Positions 54,136 to 61,914 of a stretch of DNA of 64,000 bases are shown one piece after another. Both the position numbers and the translations under genes were made by a program. The stretch comes from Phocaeicola salanitronis DSM 18170 (GTDB lineage Bacteria; Bacteroidota; Bacteroidia; Bacteroidales; Bacteroidaceae). The notes beneath the pieces were generated by a model. The model was given only the letters and a program-made list of their open reading frames with translations, did not search any database and was not told the origin of the DNA. The stretch covers positions 2,806,001 to 2,870,000 of the forward strand of contig NC_015164.1 of assembly GCF_000190575.1 (NCBI RefSeq). Direction: 5' to 3'. Position 1 is the first letter of the stretch, and every line of letters starts with the position of its first letter.

Positions 54136-55812
54136 TTACTGAATCTCATTTGCATATTTAGCAAATTCACGGTCGTTTTGAGCGCTTGCTTTCAAGCTTG
54201 CGTCTTTCTGGCCTACCTTAGCCATGCTTGACTTAACCAGGTCGGCATTGTTGGTGCGTGCACCTACGATAGCCATCAGGTAATCAGTATAAGCGTCCGG
54301 ATTCTTGACTGCTTCCAATGTGCTCTTTGCCTTGTTGTAGTCTTTAGCCAAGATTTGAGCCAAAGCGGCAGAGTTGGTCTTGGTGTCGCCGAAGGCTTGT
54401 ACGGCACGGTCGTACTGGCCTTGTTTGATATACAGGTTACCCAGCGCTTCGTTAGCGGTGTTAGCGCCTGTAGACTTGCTCAGGTAAGTTTCAGCTTCTG
54501 CTACATTGCCTTTGCACAATTCGCACAAACCGAGGTTGGTGTTAACTTCAGCTGCGCTTGCGCTCTTGCTTGCGGCTTGCTTGAAGTAGTTTTCAGCTGC
54601 GTTCAGGTCGCCTGCTGCGTATGACATCATACCCAAGTTGTTGTATGCGCGGAAGTCGTTCGGATATTTTTCGATAGCTCTCTTGTAGATAGCTTCCTTG
54701 CGTGCATTGTCTTGAGTCAGGGTAGCTGCATACAGCAATTCGTCAACGCTGATAGAGTCTTCTTTCGCGTCGAATGCGGCGTTGATTTCTTCATCGCTAC
54801 GTCCGATAACGTCGTAGTTAGCGGTCAGGCGTGCACGGCGCAATTGCGGAAGGATTTCATCTGCCAAGGTCTTGTAAACTGAAGAGATGTTCTTGATTTC
54901 AGTTTCACGTTGTTCCGGATCTTGGTACATAGACAAGACGCGCAAGATGAGGTCTTTGTCTTGGATGTTTGATTTAGAAACCAGTTCCTGGAAGCCTTCC
55001 CAGTCTTGTGCAGTATATTTAGCGTCAACCTGAGTTTCGATTTCGCCTTTCTTCAATTGCTTGTTCAGGTACTTTTCAGTGTTTTCCTGACGGTCTTCAG
55101 CCAAACCGGTGTTCAGTTTCACGCCACCATCCGGAGATGCGTAAGCAGAGATTTCGATGTTGTTCAACTTGAAGTTTTTCTTGTCGCCGTTTACAGCAAC
55201 CACTTTCTTGTTGAAATCCTTGATGCCTTCTGACTTCAATTCGCTTGCGCGGATGTTAGCCTGTTGGATCAAGAACATGATTTGAGCTTCCTGAGCCTGC
55301 TTGATGATGCGTTGGAACGCGTCAGCTGCGTATGCGGCGTTAGCCGACTTAACGGTAGGCAATTCAGAAGTAGCGATAACACCGTCGGCAATCTTTACAG
55401 AAGGGATGGTGTATTCTTTCTTTCCTTTCTTGATTTTGAAATCAAGATACAGTTCAGACTTAGCCATTTCGGGTACATAGTCGAAAGAGGCTTTCATCGT
55501 ATAGGTACCGCCCATCTTATAAGAGATAGTCTGGTCGTTACCTTGCACTTTTTCACCTTGGAACATAGCCGGCTGGCCTTTGGCTTCGCCTCCGTCCCAT
55601 CTCAAAACCGGAGTAACTTCAACGGTTGCTGTTTTCTTGAAATACTTTTCAGGGAACTTACCTGTGATAGTAACAGGCACTTTGCCGCCGATAGCTTCCA
55701 ATACTTCAGGATCAGTTGTGAAATAGCTCGGGTCCAATTCACCCATCTTGCTACATGAAGAGAAAGCAAGAACTAACAATGCCACTAAGGGCAAATACAA
55801 CTTCTTAATCAT
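54136..55812 (-). CDS. TPR-repeat lipoprotein with OmpA-like segment
   Basis: 558 residues. Lipobox FSSC (Cys20). Residues 40-150 are a beta domain (VPVTITGKFPEKYFKKTATV); 215-260 (NNIEISAYASPDGGVKLNTG, then LAEDRQENTEKYL) resembles an OmpA-type peptidoglycan-binding loop, and 380-520 contains TPR repeats (AIYKRAIEKYPNDFRAYNNL, AENYFKQAASKSASAAEVNT). Frequent use of preferred codons, a strong terminator and a good promoter suggest high expression. Likely an abundant envelope protein tethered to the outer membrane; the function is not known to me. Confidence 0.78.
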   Translation of the reverse strand: MIKKLYLPLVALLVLAFSSCSKMGELDPSYFTTDPEVLEAIGGKVPVTITGKFPEKYFKKTATVEVTPVLRWDGGEAKGQPAMFQGEKVQGNDQTISYKMGGTYTMKASFDYVPEMAKSELYLDFKIKKGKKEYTIPSVKIADGVIATSELPTVKSANAAYAADAFQRIIKQAQEAQIMFLIQQANIRASELKSEGIKDFNKKVVAVNGDKKNFKLNNIEISAYASPDGGVKLNTGLAEDRQENTEKYLNKQLKKGEIETQVDAKYTAQDWEGFQELVSKSNIQDKDLILRVLSMYQDPEQRETEIKNISSVYKTLADEILPQLRRARLTANYDVIGRSDEEINAAFDAKEDSISVDELLYAATLTQDNARKEAIYKRAIEKYPNDFRAYNNLGMMSYAAGDLNAAENYFKQAASKSASAAEVNTNLGLCELCKGNVAEAETYLSKSTGANTANEALGNLYIKQGQYDRAVQAFGDTKTNSAALAQILAKDYNKAKSTLEAVKNPDAYTDYLMAIVGARTNNADLVKSSMAKVGQKDASLKASAQNDREFAKYANEIQ

Positions 55813-55870
55813 GGTTTTTTATTATTTGGTTTGTTAAAAATATAATCTAGTCGGTTTTTAATATTTGGGG

Positions 55871-55878
55871 CAAAGATA
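55871..55878 (-). promoter_or_regulatory. -7 element of the TPR lipoprotein gene
   Basis: The minus strand reads TATCTTTG, an exact TAnnTTTG match, 59 bases before the ATG at 55812. No clear -33 box. Confidence 0.5.
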
Positions 55879-55959
55879 AGAAAAACTCCAATAGCTGTTC
55901 GTTTTTTGCGCTCTTTTTTTAAAGAAATATTAAAAAAAAGATTAAAATCACCCGTACGG

Positions 55960-56871
55960 TTAGTTAAAACGCTTTTTTTTGTTCCGTGGATGATGTTCGA
56001 TAATCTCTTGCCGGAGCATGCTTCGGTCGATGTGTGTATAGATTTCGGTCGTTCCGATGCTTTCGTGCCCCAGCATGGCTTGGATGGCACGCAGGTTGGC
56101 TCCGCCTTCCAGCAGGTGGGTGGCGAACGAGTGGCGGAAGGTGTGCGGGCTGATGGTCTTTTTCAATCCGATGCGCTCTGCCAGTTCCTTTATTATATGG
56201 AAAACCATGATGCGCGAGATGTTCTTCCCGAACCGGCTTATGAATACAAAGTCTTCGTATCCGGGTTTGATTTTGGCGTATCCGCGTTCCGTGAAATAAT
56301 TTTTCAGCTCGTTGACGGCACGGGGGGAGATGGGCACCAGGCGTTGCTTGCTTCCCTTGCCTTCTACCTTGATGAAGCCTTCGTCCAGATAGAGGTCGGA
56401 TAATTTGAGGTTGCAGAGCTCGGATACGCGCAAGCCGCAGCTATACAGGGTTTCCAGTATCGCCCGGTTGCGTTGCCCTTCGGGGGTGGTCTCGTCGATA
56501 GCGCCGATAAGGGCGTCTATCTCTTCTACGGTCAGCACATCGGGCAGGTGTTTGCCTATCTGGGGCGATTCGAGCAGTTCGCTCGGGTCTTGGCGGATGT
56601 AGTCGTCGAGGGTGAGGAAGCGGAAGAACGAGCGGATACCCGAAAGGATGCGGGCTTGCGAGCGGGGATGGATGCCGATGTCGTGAAGTCCGGCGGAGAA
56701 GTTTTCCAGGTCTTGCAGGGTCACGTCGGTAATGCCGATGCCTTCCAGGGTGAGGTATGCGAGCAGTTTGTCCAGGTCGGTCAGATAGGCGTCGATTGTG
56801 TTTCCCGATAAAGAACGTTCTAATTTCAGGTATTGGCGGTACTTTAACAGTATCTTCTCGTAGGTTTTCAT
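55960..56871 (-). CDS. xerD: Site-specific tyrosine recombinase XerD
   Basis: 303 residues from MKTYEKILLKYRQYLKLERS; the upstream start at 56910 would overlap the aroQ promoter. N-terminal core-binding domain (SAM-like) is followed by the catalytic domain with Arg in SCGLRVSELCNLKLSDLYLD, Lys in EGKGSKQRLVPIS, HTFRHSFATHLLEGGANLRA (His-x-x-Arg), GHESIGTTEIYTHI with the nucleophile Tyr. It resolves chromosome dimers at dif with its partner. Being unlinked to any invertible region, it is the housekeeping enzyme, not a phase-variation invertase. Divergent from aroQ. Confidence 0.92.
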   Translation of the reverse strand: MKTYEKILLKYRQYLKLERSLSGNTIDAYLTDLDKLLAYLTLEGIGITDVTLQDLENFSAGLHDIGIHPRSQARILSGIRSFFRFLTLDDYIRQDPSELLESPQIGKHLPDVLTVEEIDALIGAIDETTPEGQRNRAILETLYSCGLRVSELCNLKLSDLYLDEGFIKVEGKGSKQRLVPISPRAVNELKNYFTERGYAKIKPGYEDFVFISRFGKNISRIMVFHIIKELAERIGLKKTISPHTFRHSFATHLLEGGANLRAIQAMLGHESIGTTEIYTHIDRSMLRQEIIEHHPRNKKKRFN

Positions 56872-56881
56872 TTCTTTTTCG

Positions 56882-56889
56882 TATCTTTG
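56882..56889 (+). promoter_or_regulatory. -7 element of the aroQ-pyk operon
   Basis: TATCTTTG, exact TAnnTTTG, 52 bases before the ATG at 56941; a small GCCGAG/CTCGGC hairpin in the leader follows it. Confidence 0.55.
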
Positions 56890-56940
56890 TGCCGAGTTTT
56901 TTCTCGGCAAAGTTATTAAAAAGTTTTATTCGGCATAAAT

Positions 56941-57363
56941 ATGAGGATACAAATAATCAATGGCCCTAACATCAATCTGCTGGGCAAACGCGAACCGGGC
57001 ATTTACGGTTCGACTTCGTTCGAAGATTATCTGCAAATATTGAAAGAACGTTATCCGGAGGTGGAAATAGCGTATTTCCAGTCGAATGTGGAGGGAGAGA
57101 TGATTGACAAGATTCACGAGACGGGTTTCACTTGTGACGGGATTATCCTGAATGCCGGAGCCTATACCCATACTTCCATTGCCTTGCAGGATGCCATCCG
57201 TGCGGTGTCCGCTCCTGTTATCGAGGTGCATATATCTAATGTACACGCACGCGAGGAGTTCCGCCACAAGTCGATGATAGCTTGCGCGTGCCGCGGGGTG
57301 ATTTGCGGTTTCGGGCTTGATTCGTACCGGCTGGCAATGGAGGCTTTATTAGCGAAACACTAA
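56941..57363 (+). CDS. aroQ: 3-dehydroquinate dehydratase, type II
   Basis: 140 residues, the normal length. Shikimate pathway: dehydrates 3-dehydroquinate to 3-dehydroshikimate. INGPNINLLGKREPGIYG carries the catalytic Tyr22 and the Arg of the flexible lid; NAGAYTHTSIAL near 72 binds substrate; EVHISNVHAREEFRHKS holds the catalytic His. Dodecameric cytoplasmic enzyme. First gene of a tight cluster with pyk and an O-methyltransferase; 14 bases separate it from pyk. Confidence 0.95.
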   Translation: MRIQIINGPNINLLGKREPGIYGSTSFEDYLQILKERYPEVEIAYFQSNVEGEMIDKIHETGFTCDGIILNAGAYTHTSIALQDAIRAVSAPVIEVHISNVHAREEFRHKSMIACACRGVICGFGLDSYRLAMEALLAKH

Positions 57364-57377
57364 AAACTTAAAACTAT

Positions 57378-58838
57378 ATGATGCTCAAACAAACAAAAAT
57401 CGTGGCGTCTATATCTGACTTGCGTTGCGATGTTGATTTTATCAGAGACTTGTTTAATGCAGGAATGAACGTGGTGCGCATGAATACCGCTCATGCCAGC
57501 CGCGAGGGATTCGAGAAATTGATTAACAACGTGCGTCAGGTATCGAACCGGATTGGCATCTTGATGGATACCAAGGGACCGGAGGTGCGTACTACGGCGA
57601 GTGCCGAAGGGCATATAGACTTCAAGACGGGCGAAAAGGTGTGCATCGTGGGAAATCCCGACCGGGAGACTACGCATGAGTGCATTGCGGTCAGCTATCC
57701 GGGATTCGTACACGATCTTTCGGTTGGGGCGGATGTGCTGATTGATGACGGTGATTTGGAACTGAGGGTGGTGGATAAGAACGAAGATACCTTGTTCTGT
57801 GAAGTATGCAACGATGCCACGCTGGGCAACCGTAAGAGCGTGAACGTGCCGGGCGTACGCATCAATCTTCCTTCGCTTACCGAGAAAGACCGCAACAACA
57901 TCCTGTATGCCATTGAGAAAGACATCGACTTCATTGCCCACTCGTTTGTGCGCAACAAGCAGGACGTGCTGGATATCCGCGAGATACTCGACGCGCACAA
58001 TAGCGACATTCAGATTATCGCGAAGATTGAGAACCAGGAAGGCGTAGACAATATTGACGAAATCCTGGAGGTGGCAGACGGGGTTATGGTGGCTCGTGGA
58101 GACTTGGGAATCGAAGTGCCCCAAGAGCGCATCCCGGGCATTCAGCGCAAGCTCATCAAGAAATGTATCTTGGCGCGCAAGCCGGTGATTGTAGCTACCC
58201 AGATGCTTCATACGATGATTAACAACCCGCGCCCGACCCGTGCGGAGGTGACCGATATCGCGAATGCCATTTACTATCGTACGGATGCGTTGATGCTGAG
58301 CGGCGAGACGGCATACGGGAAATATCCGGTGGAAGCCGTGAAGACCATGACGAAAGTGGCTGCGCAAGCCGAGAAAGACAAGATGGAGGAAAACGACATT
58401 CCTATCCCCTTGACTCCCGAGAATACCGATGTGACCAGCTTCCTGGCAAAACAGGCGGTACGCGCTACGACCCTCATGCCTATCCGCGCCATCATCACCG
58501 ACAGTTTCAGCGGGCGTACGGCACGCAGCCTGGCTGCATTCCGCGGGAAATATCCGGTACTGGCCATTTGCTATAAGGAGAAGACCATGCGCCATCTTGC
58601 CTTGTCGTACGGGGTGGAAGCCATCTATATGCCCGAAAAGGCAAACGGGCAGGAATATTATTTCACGGCATTGCGCAAATTGCTCAATGACGGTGTCCTG
58701 ACCCGCAAGGAGATGGTGGCATACCTGAGCGGAGGAAAGAAAGGCACGCACACTTCGTTCCTCGAAATCAATCAGGTAGATGATGTGCTGGAAGCCGGCG
58801 ACGATTATGTATTGCCTAACCGGAACAGGTATTTATAA
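57378..58838 (+). CDS. pyk: Pyruvate kinase
   Basis: 486 residues. Converts phosphoenolpyruvate and ADP to pyruvate and ATP. MDTKGPEVRTT near 64, metal and substrate loop IIAKIENQEGVDNIDEILEV with the catalytic Lys, and ARGDLGIEVPQERIPGIQRK, CILARKPVIVATQMLHTMIN and LSGETAYGKYPVEAVKTM are the diagnostic blocks. The C-terminal regulatory domain (ATTLMPIRAIITDSFSGRTA) is present. The N-terminus lacks an extension. Its stop overlaps the next ATG by one base (TAATG), showing translational coupling. Confidence 0.95.
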   Translation: MMLKQTKIVASISDLRCDVDFIRDLFNAGMNVVRMNTAHASREGFEKLINNVRQVSNRIGILMDTKGPEVRTTASAEGHIDFKTGEKVCIVGNPDRETTHECIAVSYPGFVHDLSVGADVLIDDGDLELRVVDKNEDTLFCEVCNDATLGNRKSVNVPGVRINLPSLTEKDRNNILYAIEKDIDFIAHSFVRNKQDVLDIREILDAHNSDIQIIAKIENQEGVDNIDEILEVADGVMVARGDLGIEVPQERIPGIQRKLIKKCILARKPVIVATQMLHTMINNPRPTRAEVTDIANAIYYRTDALMLSGETAYGKYPVEAVKTMTKVAAQAEKDKMEENDIPIPLTPENTDVTSFLAKQAVRATTLMPIRAIITDSFSGRTARSLAAFRGKYPVLAICYKEKTMRHLALSYGVEAIYMPEKANGQEYYFTALRKLLNDGVLTRKEMVAYLSGGKKGTHTSFLEINQVDDVLEAGDDYVLPNRNRYL

Positions 58839-59476
58839 TGAAAGAAACCGACGCGCTGGATGCGTATATACTTGCGCACATTGATCCGGAAAGCGATTAC
58901 CTGAAAGCGCTTTACCGGGCTACGCATGTCAAGCTTTTGCGCCCCCGCATGGCTTCGGGGCATTTGCAAGGGCGGATGCTGAAGATGTTTGTCGAGATGA
59001 TCCGCCCCCGTCAGGTGCTGGAGATAGGCACGTATAGCGGGTATTCTGCCTTGTGCCTTGCCGAAGGGCTGGAAGAGGGCGCCATGCTTCATACGTTCGA
59101 AATCAATGACGAGCAGGAAGATTTCACCCGCCCGTGGCTGGAAGGCTCGCCCTACGCCGATAAAATCAGGTTCTACATTGGCGATGCCCTGCAGATGGTC
59201 CCTGCGATGGACATCACCTTCGACCTTGCTTTCGTCGACGGCAACAAGCGGGTGTATATGGATTATTATGAGATGATATTGCCCAAGCTCCGTGCCGGGG
59301 GCTATATCATTGCCGATAACACCTTATGGGACGGGCATGTGCTGGAAGAACCCCGCAGTGCAGATGCGCAGACCATCGGCATCAAGAAGTTCAATGATTA
59401 TGTGGCATCCGACAAGCGTGTGGAAAAAGTAATCCTTCCTTTGCGGGACGGACTGACGATAATTCGAAAGAAATAG
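58838..59476 (+). CDS. SAM-dependent O-methyltransferase (COMT/class I, O-methyltransferase 3 family)
   Basis: 212 residues. Motif I VLEIGTYSGYSALCLAEGL near 66 binds S-adenosylmethionine; HTFEINDEQED and FIGDALQMVPAMDITFDLAF with VDGNKRVYMDYYEMI are the later motifs with divalent-metal Asp residues; YIIADNTLWDGHVLE is the metal/substrate strand. The family methylates catechols or other small hydroxyl compounds; in bacteria the substrate is mostly unknown. It is coupled to pyk by a one-base overlap. Confidence 0.88.
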   Translation: MKETDALDAYILAHIDPESDYLKALYRATHVKLLRPRMASGHLQGRMLKMFVEMIRPRQVLEIGTYSGYSALCLAEGLEEGAMLHTFEINDEQEDFTRPWLEGSPYADKIRFYIGDALQMVPAMDITFDLAFVDGNKRVYMDYYEMILPKLRAGGYIIADNTLWDGHVLEEPRSADAQTIGIKKFNDYVASDKRVEKVILPLRDGLTIIRKK

Positions 59477-59574
59477 TTGGCAAGGATACAAGTTGACGGG
59501 TTGACAAGGTCCTGAATGGTATAAGGTATTTAAAACCTTGCCAGCTTGTCATCGGGTACCTTGTTGCCTGAAAA
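59477..59574. repeat. Imperfect inverted repeat with GGCAAGG/CCTTGCC arms
   Basis: GTTGGCAAGGATACAAGTTG near 59477 has partial complements TTGCCAGCTTGTCATC and GGTACCTTGTTGCC near 59539-59571; inner TTGACAAGGT/ACCTTG also pairs. It fills the gap between the methyltransferase and rbfA genes. Confidence 0.45.
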
Positions 59575-59594
59575 CATAAAACCCAAAGAAATAT

Positions 59595-59930
59595 ATGGAA
59601 ACAACCAGACAAAACAAAATTGCGCGGCTTCTTCAAAAAGAGTTGAGCGAGATGTTCCAGCAGCAGACGCGGGCGATGCATGGCGTACTGGTGTCGGTGA
59701 GCGTGGTGCGCATCAGCCCCGATATGAGCTATGCGCGCGGATATTTGAGCGTATTCCCCTCTGAACGTGCCGAGGAGATTGTGAAGAACATCAACGACAA
59801 TGTGAAGTCCATCCGTTACGAGCTGGGCAAGCGCGTGCGCTTCCAGCTTCGCATCATTCCCGAGCTGAAGTTTTTTGTAGACGATTCGCTGGACTATGCG
59901 GCGCATATCGATGAGTTGCTGAAAAAATGA
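59595..59930 (+). CDS. rbfA: Ribosome-binding factor A
   Basis: 111 residues, the standard RbfA length. KH-like fold with N-terminal ETTRQNKIARLLQKELSEMF and the conserved SVVRISPDMSYARGYLSVFP strand, ending LKFFVDDSLDYAAHIDELLK. It assists 30S subunit maturation in the cytoplasm. Its stop overlaps the start of the permease gene by four bases (ATGA). Confidence 0.93.
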   Translation: METTRQNKIARLLQKELSEMFQQQTRAMHGVLVSVSVVRISPDMSYARGYLSVFPSERAEEIVKNINDNVKSIRYELGKRVRFQLRIIPELKFFVDDSLDYAAHIDELLKK

Positions 59931-61150
59931 ATTTTCCCTTCTACATAGCCCGCCGGTATCTGTTTTCGAAGAAGTCGCACAATGCGATTAATGTCATTTC
60001 GGCTATCTCCGTATGCGGGGTGGCGTTGGCTACGTTAGCGCTGGTGTGCACGCTTTCCGTCTTCAACGGGTTCCAGGACCTTGTGGCATCTTTCTTCACC
60101 GCCTTTGACCCCGAATTAAAGATTACGGCGGTGCGCGGAAAGGTGTTCGACGGGCAAGACCCGCGTGTGCTTGCCTTGAAGCAGATGCCCGAGGTGGCGG
60201 TCTATTCCGAGTCGCTCGAAGACAATGCCATGGTGCAATACCAGGGGAGGCAGGCGATGGCGGTCATCAAGGGAGTGGAAGACAATTTCGACCGCCTTAC
60301 CCCGATAGACAGCATCCTGTTCGGGCGGGGCAGCCTGACGTTGCATGACGAGGTGGCGGATTATGCCATTCCCGGCATCCAGTTGCTTTCGGCTTTGGGG
60401 AGCGGCATCCGTTTCCTCGACCCGTTGGAAATATATGCGCCCAAGCGTGGGGCGAAAGTGAACGTGGCGAATCCTTCCGCGGCTTTTGTGAGCGGGAATC
60501 TGTTCTCGTCGGGCTTGGTCTTTGCGGTCAACCAGGAGAAATACGACGCTTCGTATATCCTGACGTCATTGGCTTTTGCGCGGCGGTTGTTCCAATACGA
60601 TACCGAGGTCAGTTCGGTCAATCTGCGCCTGAAGCCGGATGCGGACATAGACGCGGTAAAGCGCAAGCTCCAAGACCGTCTGGGCGAAGAGTTCCGTGTG
60701 CAAGACCGCTACGAGCAGCAGGCGGATACATACCGCATCATGCGTGTCGAAAAGCTGATTTCTTATCTTTTCCTTACCTTTATTTTAGTGATAGCCTGTT
60801 TCAATGTCATCGGTTCGCTCTCGATGCTCATCATCGACAAGCGCGAAGACGTGGTGACTTTGCGTAATTTGGGTGCGGATGATAACCAGATTGTGCGCAT
60901 ATTCTTGTTCGAGGGGCGGATGATTTCGTTTTTCGGGGCTTTTATCGGGGTGGTGTCGGGCTTGTTGCTCTGCTGGCTCCAGCAGACGTTCGGGCTAATC
61001 CGTCTGGGCAGTTCCGGAAGCTTTGTGGTCGATGCCTATCCGGTCAGCGTAGAGGCTATGGATGTGATAATAGTCTTCGTCACGGTGCTTCTTGTGGGCT
61101 TCCTTTCGGTATGGTATCCCGTAAGGTATCTCAGCAAGCGGCTGCTTTAA
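59927..61150 (+). CDS. LolC/LolE-family ABC transporter permease (FtsX-like)
   Basis: 407 residues. N-terminal YIARRYLFSKKSHNAINVIS and first membrane helix AISVCGVALATLALVCTLSV, a large periplasmic domain (residues 50-270), then three helices: LFLTFILVIACFNVIGSLSM, FFGAFIGVVSGLLLCWL and VDAYPVSVEAMDVIIVFVTV. The DKREDVVTLRNLGADDNQIV loop is the coupling helix of the family. It extracts lipoproteins for transport to the outer membrane; no ATPase is adjacent. Linked to rbfA by overlap. Confidence 0.9.
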   Translation: MNFPFYIARRYLFSKKSHNAINVISAISVCGVALATLALVCTLSVFNGFQDLVASFFTAFDPELKITAVRGKVFDGQDPRVLALKQMPEVAVYSESLEDNAMVQYQGRQAMAVIKGVEDNFDRLTPIDSILFGRGSLTLHDEVADYAIPGIQLLSALGSGIRFLDPLEIYAPKRGAKVNVANPSAAFVSGNLFSSGLVFAVNQEKYDASYILTSLAFARRLFQYDTEVSSVNLRLKPDADIDAVKRKLQDRLGEEFRVQDRYEQQADTYRIMRVEKLISYLFLTFILVIACFNVIGSLSMLIIDKREDVVTLRNLGADDNQIVRIFLFEGRMISFFGAFIGVVSGLLLCWLQQTFGLIRLGSSGSFVVDAYPVSVEAMDVIIVFVTVLLVGFLSVWYPVRYLSKRLL

Positions 61151-61568
61151 TTTCTTTTGTTCAAGAATTCATCCGGTGTGTATACAGGAATATCGGATTG
61201 CGTAAAATCTTTAACGTTCCGTGTAATGATAAAGTCACATCCGGATTGAGTCGCGGCATAATGTTGCATAGCGTCTTCTATATCATTGAACCGGGATGTC
61301 GTAGAAAGGCTTTTCCTTACTACTCGTTCATCTACAGAAGCGATTTCTACAATAGAAGCAAATTGACGTAAGATAGTGGATAATTCATCATACGTCAATT
61401 TACGCTCTAATAAATAGGCGGTTGTTGAAAAAGAAAGCGCAGCTATCACATGGTGCATTTATCTGTATCCGCTAAAGAAAATAAACGTTTAGCGGATTCG
61501 TAAAATGGCTCCCGATGTGCTAAAAGGTCAACCATTACATTTGTATCAACAAAAATTTTAGGCTTCAT
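61147..61568 (-). pseudogene. PIN-domain toxin (VapC-like), frameshifted
   Basis: Starts at 61568 with MKPKIFVDTNVMVDLLAHRE, then FYESAKRLFSLADTDKCTM and stops at 61446. A second frame, from about 61458, continues HHVIAALSFSTTAYLLERKL through SRFNDIEDAMQHYAATQSGC and FIITRNVKDF to 61147. Together they make one PIN domain with Asp (VDTNV), Asp/Glu (NDIEDA) and Asp (VKDF) in order. One base is missing (or two gained) near 61450-61458. A toxin in this state should be inactive unless the frame is bypassed. The stop overlaps the permease gene by four bases. Confidence 0.75.
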
Positions 61569-61810
61569 CTGTATTTCTCTTCTAAATGTTTGCGATATGC
61601 TTCCTTTTCGTCAAAATCGGCGGGTAGCTGGAGGTCAATTCCTAAGCTCTCAACAAAAGGTGTAACCTGCTCTTTCGGTTCTTTTTTATTCATTTGTTCT
61701 ATATAGTGGCGAATGAAGGATTCCACCATGTGAGTTAGGTCTGTATGGTGGCGTTTTGCCAATTGTTCGGCTTCATGCCACAAGGCTGGGTTTATTTGTA
61801 TGGTGTCCAT
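61565..61810 (-). CDS. DUF6364-like antitoxin of the PIN toxin
   Basis: 81 residues, MDTIQINPALWHEAEQLAKR, with a ribbon-helix-helix-like segment (HTDLTHMVESFIRHYIEQMN) and an acidic C-terminal tail (LPADFDEKEAYRKHLEEKYR) that would bind the toxin. The stop codon overlaps the toxin ATG by two bases, the usual antitoxin-first operon. The antitoxin is intact while the toxin is frameshifted. Confidence 0.75.
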   Translation of the reverse strand: MDTIQINPALWHEAEQLAKRHHTDLTHMVESFIRHYIEQMNKKEPKEQVTPFVESLGIDLQLPADFDEKEAYRKHLEEKYR

Positions 61811-61844
61811 AAGTAATCATTTAAATGCTTGAAGAATGAATGAA

Positions 61845-61884
61845 GAATGAAGAATTTCTTTGCCCGAATGGAAATCCTTCATTC
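61845..61884. repeat. Hairpin between antitoxin and rnr
   Basis: GAATGAAGAATTTC (61845) and GAAATCCTTCATTC (61871-61884) pair with one mismatch. Possibly a transcription end for rnr, without a T-run. Confidence 0.45.
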
Positions 61885-61914
61885 TCAAACCTTTATTTTC
61901 AATTTCCACAACGT

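Noticed and set aside
55960..56871. XerD as the invertase acting on the slp loci
   Set aside because: Sequence and position fit the housekeeping dimer-resolution enzyme; no dif-like or invertase recognition sites were seen at the slp leaders.
57360..58751. 463-residue minus-strand frame
   Set aside because: Antisense shadow of pyk, which is unmistakable on the plus strand.
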